Below are positions 37,314 through 50,178 of a stretch of 64,000 bases of DNA, piece after piece. Each line of letters opens with the position of its first letter. Positions within the stretch are counted from its first letter, which is position 1. A program made the translations under genes and the position numbers. Source of the DNA: Nyssa sinensis (taxonomy: Eukaryota > Streptophyta > Magnoliopsida > Cornales > Nyssaceae). The stretch lies in NCBI GenBank assembly GCA_008638375.1, contig CM018032.1:59649382-59713381 (forward strand), given 5' to 3'. The notes beneath the pieces were generated by a model that worked only from the letters and a program-made list of their open reading frames with translations, had not been told where the DNA came from and ran no database searches.

Positions 37314-37544
37314 TGGTTTGACCTCAAGGGGTTAGTCGAAGTGGTAGCAAACTGTAAGATAAATGTTTATTAGACCGAGATTTTGAGTTCAAATTTTACC
37401 GAAAATAGTAATTTTTTGGAACCACACATGAGCTCTCATAAGAATGTCCCAAAGACTGATGAGAGTTCCAGTTTACAATCCGATCTCGGAATTGAAGATT
37501 GTATTTGATAAAACTATTCTGAATTATCAAAAAATAAACAAAAA
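37314..37544 (+). mobile_element. tRNA-derived SINE, 231 bp, with target duplications
   Basis: A 10-bp direct repeat AAGATTTTCT flanks the element (37304-37313 and 37545-37554). Pol III box A (TAGTCGAAGTGG, 37333-37344) and box B (GTTCAAATT, 37387-37395) are correctly spaced, and the 3' end is an A-rich tail. These are the defining marks of a tRNA-related plant SINE. It has no protein-coding capacity. Confidence 0.85.
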
Positions 37545-37554
37545 AAGATTTTCT

Positions 37555-40324
37555 AGGTCCCAAATATTTTTGCAAATGAGCTTTCAACATTATGGCACCA
37601 ATTGATAACTTACTTTTGTGTTAACTTCATGTTGTGTTATTTCAAATCATATACTTAGCCCCTTTAATATAATCGTAATTCATAAAGTGTGAAAATTGAT
37701 TGAATTTTTTTCTATAAAATATTTGTAAAGTGATAAATTTTATTATTTTTAAGATAATTTTTAAAATTACTCTGGTTTTTCAAATGAATTCATTCAAGTT
37801 TATAATTTTTTTACATAAAATAATAAATAAAAGAAGAGTTTAAGAAAATCAATGGAGATGGACATTCACTCAGGAGATTAATTAGAGTCTTTCTTAGTGA
37901 ATCCTTGTGTCATGAGGTCATGGCTCCTTAGCATGAACCGTACTACAGAAAATCATTACTCTCACCATAAACTGTTTTACGTGACATTGGGAACAGACAC
38001 TAAAATCAATATTATTGACCTGTCATTGAGACCTGCAGGAGCAATTATTGAATCGATAATGCTACAGTCTGTAGCAGACTAAGAAATTTAATAGTTTGAT
38101 TGGTAGTAATTATAGGTACTTATATCGCATGCAATTATATACTCGCATGCAATTATATACGCGCATATAATTACATGCTAAATCGACGAATGTTATTTTT
38201 ATATTACTTTTTAACCAATAAATTTTAGAGTAATGTTAGTCTTATTTTTATATTTTATTAAAAATATTTATTTTCATAAGTTAATACTGTTATATTGATT
38301 AAATATTATATTATCATATAACATAATGTAATATTTAATTAATACAACATTTATAACTCATAAAAATAAATATTTTTAATAAAAATTTTAAATTAATTTA
38401 GTATTATTGTGGATTTTAATAACCGGACGAAAGATGTCCGTAATGATGTACGTGGCAGCCAAGAAAGAAAATAACTCAACCCCCACGTGCCGTCGCATAT
38501 GAAAAGTCACTAACACGTGTCACCAAATCAACACCGTTTTAAAAAGGTTGATTATGGTTATTTAATAGCTAAAACTACTCGTGTTTCATGCGCCAAACGC
38601 GAGAATTCTAAATGAAATTGTATTCTGATGTGATTTGTCAGTATTTAATAATTTTAAATCTGAATTTTAAAATTATCATTCGATGGCATATTATATTAAA
38701 AAATAATTATTAATATAAATTAGAGATTTTTACCATTATAATTAGAGATATAAATTAAATTTTTTTATCATTGCTCAAAATCTAAATAACAAAGTATTTA
38801 TTTATTTTTAAACTTTTACTTATTTATTTAAATTAATTATAATTTACATATTGTTAAAAAATATATTACATGTATTAAAATAAAAAAAAATGCATATTAA
38901 CAATGAATTGAATTATTACTGTTTTCTTTTTAATTATATAAATTTATTAAATTTATCTCTACTTTAATGTTAAATTAAAAAATATAATTACAAACATTTA
39001 TAATGTATCATAAAATTCTTTTATTATTTTATATTTTATATACGGAATTAGGTAAGATGCCTCCATCCTATATTCATTTTATTTCTAACAAGATTGACAC
39101 TTTTTTTTATAAGTTCGTCTCATTAAAAACAAGATACCGACATATCACATTGAATCATATTAAATTATCATTTCTATAGATTACCATTATTAACTTATAT
39201 ATTAATAGAAAATTTACTTGACAAAAGTTTATCGTCCCGTACTTCTATCAGGCGACATAAATATCTTTTGTTTTGAACAATTTAATTATTAAATAGAAAA
39301 CAAAAATCAAAAAATTTAAACACTTCAATTATTTGAAAATAATTCTATCAACTTAAAATACTTTTGTTTGTTTATTAAATCAATTTCAAAGAGATAATGT
39401 TTATTTTATAAATAATCATATATATATATATATACACATAATGTATGTTATGTATATATTGTACATATTAGGGGCATATATATATATATACATATACACA
39501 TATATTATATGTGTGTGTATGTATATGTGTATATACATAAATCATAAAATTGCCACTGTTACACCATAACAAACATGGCATTCCCCACCACCGCTGGTAT
39601 GAAAAAATGTGGGGATCTAATACCTGAGCGCCTTTGTTTGGACAGACAAATTAACATTTTGGAGGAAAAGACATTTTTGCCATTAGCGAAAATACAAATT
39701 TGCTATGTTTGAAAGCGTAATTTTGTACTATCACATAAACAAACTTTAGATGTACTGTTAATGGGTTTACTGTATATGAAAAGAATTTGGGCGCCCGAAT
39801 CAATACTAGAGGCAAAACCATTAAAGTCGCCCTTTCCTTAACTGGCAACTATGTGGGAGAAAATTTTTGAATGGTTGGATAGAGGAGGTAATGTGTTCAT
39901 TTAATAATATTTTATTTTGTGTTTATTTAAATTAATTTTTGATGGGTACATTAATATGTAATGTGTCAAACCCATTCAAGAATACTTGATATATCACACT
40001 ACAAGTCTCTCAATTTACGAAAAATTTATTGTATGATCCGTCTAATCAATCAAAGATTAACATATATTTAATTTGTTAAATTTGTGAGAGACAATAAAAT
40101 AATTTCAATTGACATTGCAAATTATGATTGGTTGGGACTATTTAATGATCCAAATCATACAATAAGCTCTCCAATTGTTAAAACAACCCTCCCTGGTTAG
40201 CTCATTAATCACTCGAGCCACAACACCATTGTTATTATTATTTGGCAAATAATAGAATTTCAATTTTAGATTCAAATAAAAAAGGAAGGATTAAGACCAT
40301 CTAAATTCATTCAACAGTTAGGAC
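37555..40324. other. Gene-free AT-rich region
   Basis: No gene is supported. It holds a small 20-bp-scale repeat (GCATGCAATTATATAC-like) at 38125-38170 and TA/TG-rich microsatellite DNA at 39417-39535. Confidence 0.5.
39417..39535. repeat. TA/CA/TG-rich microsatellite
   Basis: Mixed dinucleotide tract, partly self-complementary. Confidence 0.75.
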
Positions 40325-40515
40325 CATCCAAATTCATTCAAGAGTTAAGACCATCTCACCCTCTAATCTTAAATATGACCAACACACTAAACTATCATCC
40401 AAATTCATTCAAGAGTTAAGACCATCTCACCCTCTAATCTTAAATATGACCAACACACTAAACTATGACCATCAATTTGGCAATTATAGGTGAGATGGTC
40501 TTAACTCTTGAATTA
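40325..40515. repeat. 71-bp direct repeats with an inverted partner
   Basis: Two copies of a 71-bp unit (40325-40395 and 40396-40466), preceded by a partial copy near 40300. A segment at about 40488-40514 (GGTGAGATGGTCTTAACTCT) is the reverse complement of part of the unit, so the RNA could fold back. Confidence 0.8.
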
Positions 40516-42968
40516 ATTTGGAGTCTCTCCATTTCAGATGAAATGGAGGAGCCTCCATTTGTATACACCAATGCTATGTACACTAATCCATTTAATTTAC
40601 CATCTTAGTTATTATCTTCTCATATAAGTGAAATTCAATACTAATGAGGCTCTTCATAAGTCCAAACTAAATGTGCATTTTATGCGTGTGTAACACGTAT
40701 TACTTAGTCAAGTGGAAAGGTAAAGGACTGGAAAAAGCAAAATTAGAGAAAGATACAATGTTGTGGTAGTTCGAGAAGATTATTGAGAGATACTGAGACT
40801 CCTTTCTAAGGAGGACGTTGGATTCTCTTGATGGGAGAGACATGTTACTCCCTAATTAGTTTAGGTGTCAACGATGTGTCTTGTGGCACCTTACACTAAG
40901 GCATGTCCAAGTTAGGGAAGTAATGTGACTTAAGAGTGACAAGTGGCACTATCTTAATCACGCAGCACGAGTTCAAGCAAACTTATTGTTGTTTATGCCT
41001 AAGTGATAATTTGTGATTATGGTTACTTAGTTGCACAACAAGTCTTGGGGAGAGATTATGTTTGTTCCCATCAGAATTGGGATTTGTGGTTAAGCATGCT
41101 TAGGAGAGGATGAACTCCCCCACTTGAATTGGGATGATTTTCGAGTTGAGTAATGTTTATTCCGGTTAGACTATGGACTTTTAGGTTTCATATATAAAGA
41201 AGTGTCACTTCCTTATCACCTAAAGGCATAAAGCAACATGCCTAGGAAAGTTATGGCACAAAATCTCTTACATAGCCCTAGGGACTCATTGGTGTGGTTA
41301 GTGTGGTTGATTGCAAAGATTAGGGTGGAGTATAAGGTTGACATAGCGAAAAACTCATTAACAACACTCAGTATAATTTAGCGGGTAACTTGGGTTGTCA
41401 ATGTGGGATTGACTTGGCTCAACATGCATATGACTTAACAGCATGGCATGAATATACTCCAGCATGCACGTAGGTGAGCTTGTCTTGGTCGTGTGTCTTG
41501 GACATATGTGACTTGATGGTTGTAAGTGTGCAAAGACAAAAGTGAGTGTATGTGGCATGTGTTAGTGGGGCGCATCTTTGCATAGGTGTTTATGAGCGAT
41601 TTTGCTTAGGTATCCCTCATGCTGATTGTTTGTAGTTGCGAGCTTAATTTCCTTTTGACATGGCATATGCATGTAAAGAAAATTATAATGAAGCTTGACT
41701 TGGCTGTAGCCCCTAGTTTGACAAAGCTAGATAAAAAAATTTCCCAAAATTCTTAAAAAAAAAAAACTACCTTAAATTTTTTTGAAAAACATTTTTACCT
41801 CATGTTTTTTTTTTTTTATCTTCGGCCTTGCATACATGAAGTGCGCAATGGGCTAATAACTTCTATTCCCTTTAGTGGCGTATTCTAATTGGTCCGACAT
41901 ATCTTTAAAGAGTCGGGGGTGTCAATAGCTATCTTCTTCATTGTATATGTATCCACCAAGGCTTGTATGCATGACATAGAACCTTTGGTTATATTTTGTA
42001 TTCCTTATATTCAATTGAGTTAATTATAAATAATAAAAGTTGAGAAGTGTTTTTTGGTAAATGTGCCTTTTGTGTGTATTGTGTGCACATTATATTGTGT
42101 GCTTGTGGGTTGGTTGCAAATCCATGTAAGAGTATCTCCAAGGGTGTATGTAAGAAGAGAGTCATCCATTCTAATTGTTACTTTGACTTTCAATGAAGTA
42201 TTAATTGGCTCCATCAAAGGAGTCATCAATGGAGCCAAAATGAATCCAATCTATGCACAATGACCAACTCAATGTATACATAGGAAAGACGGAGTCAAAA
42301 ATTAATTAGAATATAAAGAAAGAGATAAATTTGTAAAAAAAAAGTAATTTTATTAAAATATAAAATAAATATTGTTTTAGATACTAGTTATTAAAATAAT
42401 ATGAAGTGGTGTAAGTTATTAGTATAAGTATAAATACCGTAATACTTCTAATAAAAAAATTTCAAAAATAATTCTCATTATTAGAATTGCTTTAATATCA
42501 TCATTGATAACTTTTGTACTGGAGAGTAAAATTTGCCCGTAACACTAACCACTATAGTCTTTTTACCAACAGAGGAATCTGACTCAGATATTGACTCAGC
42601 TGAGTCAAACCATGGTTGAAGAAGGTAATGTAAAGGACGCTTATTTATTGAACATGACACAACCTCTATGACTCTCTACCCTAAGTGGGGTCAGCAATTT
42701 AACCACAGATTAGATCCAGAGTTAAAAAAATCAAGTGGTTAAGAAGGACAACCACAAAACCAGATTTTTATTGTCTACAGTCATCGCTACTCATCACCAT
42801 CATCATCACCAGCAAAACAATCATCTTCCCTTCTTCTGTCTCCCCTAAGCTTCTCCTCCTCTTTCATTTTTCGCCCCCATGGATAAAGATATCTCTGTTT
42901 TGTACAAAACCCTTACCCTAAATCTAATCAATTCCTAAAAGAACTCTTTAACTCTGGATGATTCCTCC
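40516..42968. other. Gene-free region before the ZF-HD gene
   Basis: From about 40683 to 41710 the base composition is more balanced and ORF-free, which would fit a solo LTR, but I cannot find paired TG/CA ends with a target duplication. Poly-A and poly-T runs at 41755-41815 follow. The last 400 bp is the ZF-HD promoter and CT-rich leader. Confidence 0.4.
42591..42608. promoter_or_regulatory. 18-bp perfect palindrome in the ZF-HD promoter
   Basis: TTGACTCAGCTGAGTCAA is its own reverse complement. It lies about 360 bp before the start codon and contains two inverted TTGAC (W-box core) and two TGACTCA (bZIP/GCN4-type) sites. Another GACTCA lies just upstream (42581). Regulatory use is inferred. 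Confidence 0.4.
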
Positions 42969-43931
42969 ATGGACATAATCTCCACCGCCACAGCCACAAC
43001 CACCAGTGTCAAAACCCCAGAAGCTGAAACCGAAACCCCACCGCGGATCCAGCCCAGTAAGCCCTTATCACTAACCAACGGCGTACTTAAGCGCCACCAT
43101 CCCCTCCACCACCACCAGCTGAACGCCCCATCAGTGGTGGTCACTTACAAAGAATGTCTCAAGAACCACGCGGCCACTCTGGGGGCCCACGCCGTGGACG
43201 GCTGCGGCGAGTTCATGCCATCTCCTACCGCCACTCCCAACGACCCCACCTCGCTAAAATGCGCTGCCTGCGGCTGCCACCGCAACTTCCATCGCCGTGA
43301 GCCTGAAGAACCATTACCACACACTACTACCACCGCCCAATACGTAATCGAGTACCAACCGCACCACCGGCACCACCCACCGCCACCGCAGCAGCACCGG
43401 GGCGGCATCAGCATCCCGAATTCCCCCTCCCCACCTCCGATCTCCTCCTCCTACTACCCCTCAGCTCCCCACATGCTCCTCGCCCTCAGCGCTGGCTTCT
43501 CGGGCCACCCACCGGAGAATAACCCATCAATAGCCACACCAGCGGGCGCAGCAGCTGCGGTAGGCTCAAACCCCAACGCCCGGAAACGATTCCGGACAAA
43601 ATTTACGCCGGATCAGAAAGAGAGGATGCACGAATTTGCAGAGAGGCTGGGGTGGAAGATTCAAAAGACGGACCAAGAGTTGATCACGGAGTTCTGCAGC
43701 GAAGTTGGAGTGGACAAAGGCGTGTTGAAGGTTTGGATGCATAACAATAAAAACACTTATGGGAAGAAAGAAGTTAACAACAACAATGGTATTGGTATCT
43801 GTAGTATAAACAGTCTTGACAACGCCACCGCCGACCACCACTTCCACCACCATAATAACAATGACAACAGCAGCCAAAACCCAAGTCACCTCAAGCACAA
43901 CAATGATAATGTCAGTAATGGGTCTTCTTAA
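42969..43931 (+). CDS. Zinc-finger homeodomain (ZF-HD/ZHD) transcription factor
   Basis: A single uninterrupted exon of 320 aa, with much higher GC than its surroundings. The ZF-HD dimerisation domain covers about residues 57-112, with YKECLKNHAATLGAHAVDGC and the closing CAACGCHRNFHRRE that give the zinc ligands. A low-complexity His/Pro middle follows. The homeodomain is at about 204-267 (RKRFRTKFTPDQKERM ... VLKVWMHNNK). WMHNNK in helix 3, in place of the usual WFQNRR, is diagnostic for plant ZHD proteins. The C-terminal tail is Asn/His-rich. These intronless genes encode nuclear proteins that form homo- and heterodimers and act in leaf, flower and stress development. The first ATG is kept because the ORF from it matches the usual family length. 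It is nearest to the ZHD1-ZHD4 type, but the exact orthologue is not fixed. Confidence 0.95.
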   Translation: MDIISTATATTTSVKTPEAETETPPRIQPSKPLSLTNGVLKRHHPLHHHQLNAPSVVVTYKECLKNHAATLGAHAVDGCGEFMPSPTATPNDPTSLKCAACGCHRNFHRREPEEPLPHTTTTAQYVIEYQPHHRHHPPPPQQHRGGISIPNSPSPPPISSSYYPSAPHMLLALSAGFSGHPPENNPSIATPAGAAAAVGSNPNARKRFRTKFTPDQKERMHEFAERLGWKIQKTDQELITEFCSEVGVDKGVLKVWMHNNKNTYGKKEVNNNNGIGICSINSLDNATADHHFHHHNNNDNSSQNPSHLKHNNDNVSNGSS

Positions 43932-46738
43932 TCTTTTTATGATGGATAAAAAAGTTGTAGTAATTTGTTTTTTTGATTTATTAGTTAATTAGTGATTAGT
44001 GATCACTTCTGTTGAGGAAAGCAATGGAGAGATTGTTCCATAGGGAATTTATTTTAAGAATTTTCTTTCTGTTGTTGCAATGCTTTGTTCAGTTTTCTTC
44101 TTTTAGCCCTCTCAGATTTTATTTATTTATTTTGCTTCTAATGGCATCCCTTTTTTGAATTGATTTGCCATTTTGCTTTCCCTTTAATCTCTTTTGGGAT
44201 TGATGTTGATGGGTCTGTGGGGATCCATCAATTGTAATTGTTTTTTCAGTTCTCTGCTTGCTACAGTGAAACACACTCTCTATCTCTCTCTCTCTCCTTT
44301 CTTTTCCTCTTTGCATATTATGGGAAGAGTTCTTACTAACTTCTATATGGCTCCCAGCTTGAGAGAGGGAGAGAGAGTATTTTCTTGTCTGAGAGGAAGA
44401 AGCAAAAGTGGTGTAGCATAACCGGGGGCGGTTACATATATTATTTTAATGCTTTGCAGAATACTTTGTAGTTGTTTATCTTGTAGGGAAGATAGAAAAA
44501 GATTAGATAAGGTTTCTATTATTTATATTTAATATCCTGGTATTGAATTTTAGGCACTCCTGTCATCTCATCTTTGTATTAGGTGAAAAAATCAACTGGG
44601 GTGTTATAGTCATATGCTTATACTTTGGAAAGAACAGTGACAGTATCTCTAATTATATGCTCATTGTCAGGAAGAAATTTCATCCAGTAAAACTCAAAAT
44701 TAGCACATTTTACTCATTATATTGAAAATATAATTAGAAACTTCGATGACTTTCACTTGCCTTCAGTAAAATTTTTATTCATTCATGGATTTGGAAGCTA
44801 TGCCTTTTTTCAAAGTACATGAGTGATGAGTCCAAATTATAAAAATTGAGGTCCATTAGTGAGGGAAATTAATAAAATAAACAAGGGTGGGGTTAAAAAT
44901 TCTGCCTTTATCCTCACTCAGCATAACCCTTTTGTGTAATCTACAAGATGAAGTACATCTCATTTAGTTTTTGCACTTTATTGGAAGCCTGGGCTCCTCC
45001 TTGCTAAATTTTTTATTTTTTACTTTTGACAGTAGCTTTGGGAAAGCATGTAAAGGAATATTCATGCATAGTGTGTTTTAGGATTTGGGTGCTTTGGATA
45101 ATGTGTGTGAGCGGCTTTGTGGATGTGATTTGGAAGGATAAACTATCCATTAATTGATTAGTTTAGTTTAGATTATTTTAGTTTAATGTGTTTTATAATT
45201 GGTAAAGAGATCGACTAACCTCTGGTTTGTAAAATGTTGATTATACTTTCCTTAAAAGGGAAGCAGTCTTCATGATTAATGGAAGATGTCGAAAGTGTGC
45301 TGTCTTGTCCATCACCCCCAATGGGTTGTTTTGATTTTTGGTCATTGATGAAATCACCAATCTTGTTTTGTTGTCTGTGCGTCTGTCATCCAACTATCTA
45401 AAGAATGGGCTGGCTAGTCTTCTCATAAATCAATAATACATGTTTTAATTTCTTTCATTTAATTTTCTAACTAATGTGACATAATCGATTTCTCAGGGGT
45501 TAGTCTAAATGCAATCTTTTTATCTTCGAATTCTTTAATTCATTATGTATGGAATAAGCGCCGGAGTAAATGATTCTCAATTGGACTTTTATTTATCCTT
45601 ACTCTTTCTTAAAAATATTATTAGATAATTACAATCAATTATAAGAATTTATTCAGTATTTTTTTATAGTTATATTGATTTTTTATTTACTATACTGATA
45701 ATATATAATTTTTTTTGTATAAAGGTATTAAAATTTTAAATAAAATTTTATATTATTAAAATATTCTTATATATTATGTATACTGACATATCTTACTTTT
45801 TAACCATTATAAAGAAAGTCTTAAATCACAAAAGAGAAATAGTAAATTAATTACTTTTTTAGATATTATAAAGGGTGTCTATGTAATTATAAGGTCACAA
45901 AAGAAAATTGTATAATTATTTTTAAGGGACAAAATAATAAATTCATATTTTTTTATTAACATTTATATTTCAAAAATTCTAATAGGAAAGATTATTGTAA
46001 TATCAGAGATCACAATAAGTTTTTAATAATTATCAAATATTATAATATAGGTCAATATAATTATTCAAAAAACTATTTAATAATCTATCAATAATTGACT
46101 TTTATGTCATTTAAAATGTAAAATTTAACAACAATGCTTAATATTTCAAATTTGACATTTCAAATAATATGTCATTAAACTATTAATAGTATTTTAAACA
46201 ATTATTAAATATTTTATTAATAATTTATTATTATATTATTTAAATAAAAAATAAGATTTTAAGACATATAACATTATTTTAAATTTAATACAAAAAACAT
46301 TACTTTTCATAAATTCAGACAGTGGGTGATAGCTGGATACGTGGGATTTGTTCCCATGGTAGCATTGAACAGAATGGTTGTAATGATTCTTAGTTCACAG
46401 TAACAAATACAATCATGATGGGAAGAGAACACAGTGTAATCAGGGTTAGATGGATAATCACTAAGTAACAAGATATAAGTGATTTATTATTTAACTGTTG
46501 GAATTTTTGTGATAGGATCATTTAATAATTTTTTGATTAGATGGGATAATATATTGCTAGCAATTATTAGGTGATTTTTTGGATTCCTAATCTTAATAAT
46601 CAAATTAAGAATCACATCTGTAACAATATATTATACATATATATATATATATGTGTGTTTTATCATCTTATCATTAGAATTATTAGAATAGTTCCATTCA
46701 ATAATTTCTTATATTTGCTGGGTTTCGGGAAGTCCCTT

Positions 46739-46739
46739 T

Positions 46740-46771
<32 letters not shown>
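46739..46771. repeat. (TG)n(TA)n microsatellite
   Basis: Dinucleotide tract. Confidence 0.85.
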
Positions 46772-46772
<1 letters not shown>

Positions 46773-47152
46773 TAAATTGAAATATGCAAGAAAACTCTGG
46801 CACTAAAAACTTTCCTTCATATGAGATGCAAAGATCAGTGGGAGAGTAGAACCAGTGGTATATGAAGCTAGATGATCCATCATCTATGAGGGAGCAACAA
46901 TAAATAAGAAAGAGAGACGAAGAATGTGGAAAGTGGATAGGATCATATGCTAAACACATGAATTGTATCATGATATTAATATCGGACATTGATGGGCCCA
47001 ATATTTAATGCAAGGAACTACAATAACTTACCTCTTTGGTAGAGTGTCTTGTTTGGATTCTCCTAGTCGTTCAGGCTCACTCTTAAGACAGTAGGACACA
47101 ATGGTAGGGATCGAATTTATGTGTGCAGTGAACCCATTTGCCCACAAAACTC

Positions 47153-47191
<39 letters not shown>
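47153..47191. repeat. (CT)n microsatellite
   Basis: Uninterrupted CT tract, the longest pure dinucleotide run on this side of the ZF-HD gene. Confidence 0.9.
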
Positions 47192-47194
<3 letters not shown>

Positions 47195-47718
47195 AGCGGG
47201 CAGAAATAAAGCACCAACCACGACAGAAGGCCTACCAAGAATTCTCATAATATATATTTATTGTTGTTCAATCCCACCATTAATTCGAGGCCTTCAATGG
47301 CTCCGATTTTTTTCACGAGGTTTATGAAATTGTGAGAAAATGAAGTGTAGAATGTTGAAAATAATTTTTTTTTTGAATGTTTAATAACAAATATAGACCC
47401 AATTTCACATATTAATTTTGGTAAATCAAGCCATTGAAGTTGATGTGATTCTACCAATTTTTTTGTTTGGTAGGTTCTTAAATGGAAGTCACTTAATTCT
47501 TGGAGGGAATGTTATTGCCAATAATTAATCAAGTAGGTCACCTTATATTTGGGACTCTTCTTATTTGAGTAGCTTTCTAAAATCATTTTCAAGGGACAGA
47601 AGCCAAAAAAAAAAAAAAAAAATTAGCAAAATAGTCATTCGGTACATTATATATAAATTTGTTATCTATATTTACCTACTTTTAAAATTTAGCACTTTAA
47701 TGTAAGTAGAAAATTTTA

Positions 47719-48147
47719 AGGTTAATTATACTTTATTACTTTGAAGTTTTGTTTCGATTTCAAATAAAGTCTACAATTATCAATTGTAACAATTCAGTCC
47801 GTCAATTTTTAATTTTATTTCAATTGAGACCAATTCTAAATAATCGTCGTAAATTCATAATGGTAGCCATTTATACATTAAAATGATTAGACTTCATTTA
47901 AAACTCATATACAATTATAGAGTCTTATTTAAAATTGTATACAATTATAGGGTTAAAATTTTAGTGGTCATACGAAATTATAGGGTATTAGAATATAATC
48001 AATTTGGGACAGTCGTTAACGGTTTTTTATAGTTGACCTCAATTGAAATTAAATTAAAAATTAAGGAATTGAATTGTTACAATTGATAATCGATAATCTT
48101 ATTTAAAATTTAAATAAAATTTCAGAATACTAAAATGTAATTAACAT
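47719..48147. mobile_element. Fold-back MITE with 9-bp target duplication
   Basis: AAAATTTTA flanks both ends (47710-47718 and 48148-48156). The two halves are near-complementary over more than 100 bp; for example ATTATCAATTGTAACAATTC in the left arm recurs inverted in the right arm. No coding capacity. The 9-bp duplication suggests a Mutator-type origin. Confidence 0.8.
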
Positions 48148-48657
48148 AAAATTTTAATATTTTATTTCCTACAAAACTTGAAGCGCTTGTTTTGGAAAAA
48201 ATTCTTCAAGTGCTAATTTGTTACCTGTAGAGAAAGGTAGCAAATTTAAAAGTTAATTTGCTTTTGTCGATTGAAGCGGTGCAAATTGACGTGGCCTAAA
48301 AAATCTGTGGCCTAAGCATTTTTTTGGCAGTGTTATAAAATGAGTTGGAAAGGTATTAGTGATTTCCACTTTTTAACTTTTGAATTATGATGAGGACTAA
48401 ATTTCTATGCACCATTATTTTAAAGGTTCATAACAAAAGCGAAAAAGCAATTGAAAGAGTTTCACATGTGATAAATAAAGAACTTGTTTGTCTAACCATA
48501 ACAGGAAACTGGAAGCCAAGCAGGCCCCATTTCACATGCATGGAGTTATGGATCGGGCTTGGAATGGATGGACTATGAGCCCATGAATAGGATTGACAAT
48601 TTGACCTTATTTTGTTGGAGACTCATCATTTGTGAATGATTCATTCATAATGAAAAT
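48148..48657. other. Short gene-free spacer between MITEs
   Basis: AT-rich with no recognisable feature. Confidence 0.4.
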
Positions 48658-49307
48658 GGTGTCAATTAGGTCGGGCCGGGTCTGGCACTAGTGGTCGGTG
48701 GGCCGGGTCTGGTATGACACGGACATGCTAGGCCATGTCAGGCCGGCCCTCCTAGGCACGCCGACACTGGCACATGCACGGCATGGCATGGCACGACTGG
48801 AGATACTGGTACAGACACGACTTCAGAGACAAGCATAGTCCTAGCACAACGGTCTATTAGCATGGCTAGGCCCTGTTTATTTCATATTTATTATTATTAT
48901 GTGAACATATTTAAACAAAATATTATAATAATTTTGAAAAAATACAAATATAAATAAAATATTATAATAATAAAAAGTAAAGCGAATAATAATACTATTA
49001 AACTAATAAAGTAAAAAAATACAAAAGTAAACAAAATATTATAATTACAAATAACAAAATAAAAAATAGTAATATTATGTAATTAGAATAACAAAAAATA
49101 TAACATTTAAAAAAATCATCATCCATATTAGTCATTAAAAAAAATGAAAGAGTAAAAAAACAAATTGAGTGGCCCGTGGGCTAGCACAGCACGGGCCAAT
49201 GGATCGGACTGGGCCTAATAGTTTCACACATGGACCCGATCTGATATGACACGATCTATTGACCCGAATAGACTGACTGAAACAAGCCAGCCCGTTTGAC
49301 ACCTCCA
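48658..49307. mobile_element. Probable MITE with GGTGTCAA ends
   Basis: It begins GGTGTCAATTAGGTCGGGCC and ends in the inverted form, CAGCCCGTTTGACACC. Both GC-rich ends carry GGCCCG-type words, and the middle is AT-rich. No target duplication could be recognised, so the exact borders and superfamily are uncertain. Confidence 0.55.
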
Positions 49308-49366
49308 TATGAGGATGTCCGTTTTGTTTGCATAGTGTTACTGTTTAAATTATTTTCTATATATAA

Positions 49367-50141
49367 GAGCAACTCCAATGGGAAGTTGCATTTTGGGGTG
49401 CCAAATCACCCATTTACAACCTTGAATAGTATTTTGGCACCCCTGAATTAAAAATCTGCTCCAATGACGGGTGCTAAAATGGGGTGCCATTTTAATATTT
49501 TTTATTAAAAAATATAATTAAACTTAACGGTTATATTTGAACAGGTATAGTTTTCATAACGATCGCAATTTAACAGATATATTTTTATAATAAAAATTTT
49601 AAATTTCAAATTTCAAATTCCAAATTTCAAATTTCAAATTTAAATTACAAAATTAATTTAAATTCTAAAATCAATTTAAATTCTAAATAACAATTAACTA
49701 AAATAGAAAAAACATTATAAATTAAAAAAATTAGCTAAATAAATAAATTCATCCTAAATTAACAAAACTAAATAAATAAACTAAAATTAAAACATTCAAT
49801 TTAAATTACAAAATTAATTAAATTCTAAAATCAATTTAAATTCTAAATAACAATTAACTAAAATAGAAAAAACTTCATAAATTAAAAAAATTAGCTAAAT
49901 AAATAAATTCACCCTAAATTAACAAAACTAAATAAATAAAATAAAATTAAAACATTCAATTTAAATTAAAAAATTAATTTAATTATAAAATCAATTTAAA
50001 TTCTAAATAACAATTAACTAAAATAGAAAAAAATTCTTCAATTATAAAAATTAACTAAATAAATAAATTCACCCTAAATTAACAAAAATATATAAATAAA
50101 TAAATAAACTAAAATTAAAACATTTATTTCAAATTCAAATC

Positions 50142-50178
<37 letters not shown>

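Larger units (their letters stand above)
43932..47718. other. ZF-HD 3' flank and gene-free region
   Basis: The transcript end of the ZF-HD gene, then AT-rich DNA with no supported gene. It includes short (CT)n near 44277-44297, (TA)n near 46637-46652, (TG)n(TA)n at 46739-46771 and a long (CT)n at 47153-47191. Confidence 0.5.

Noticed and set aside
40683..41710. Possible solo LTR
   Set aside because: Composition fits, but no paired TG...CA ends with a target duplication could be found.
43145..43898. Long minus-strand ORFs opposite the ZF-HD gene
   Set aside because: Shadows of a GC-rich coding exon; Gly/Val/Trp-rich products without domains.
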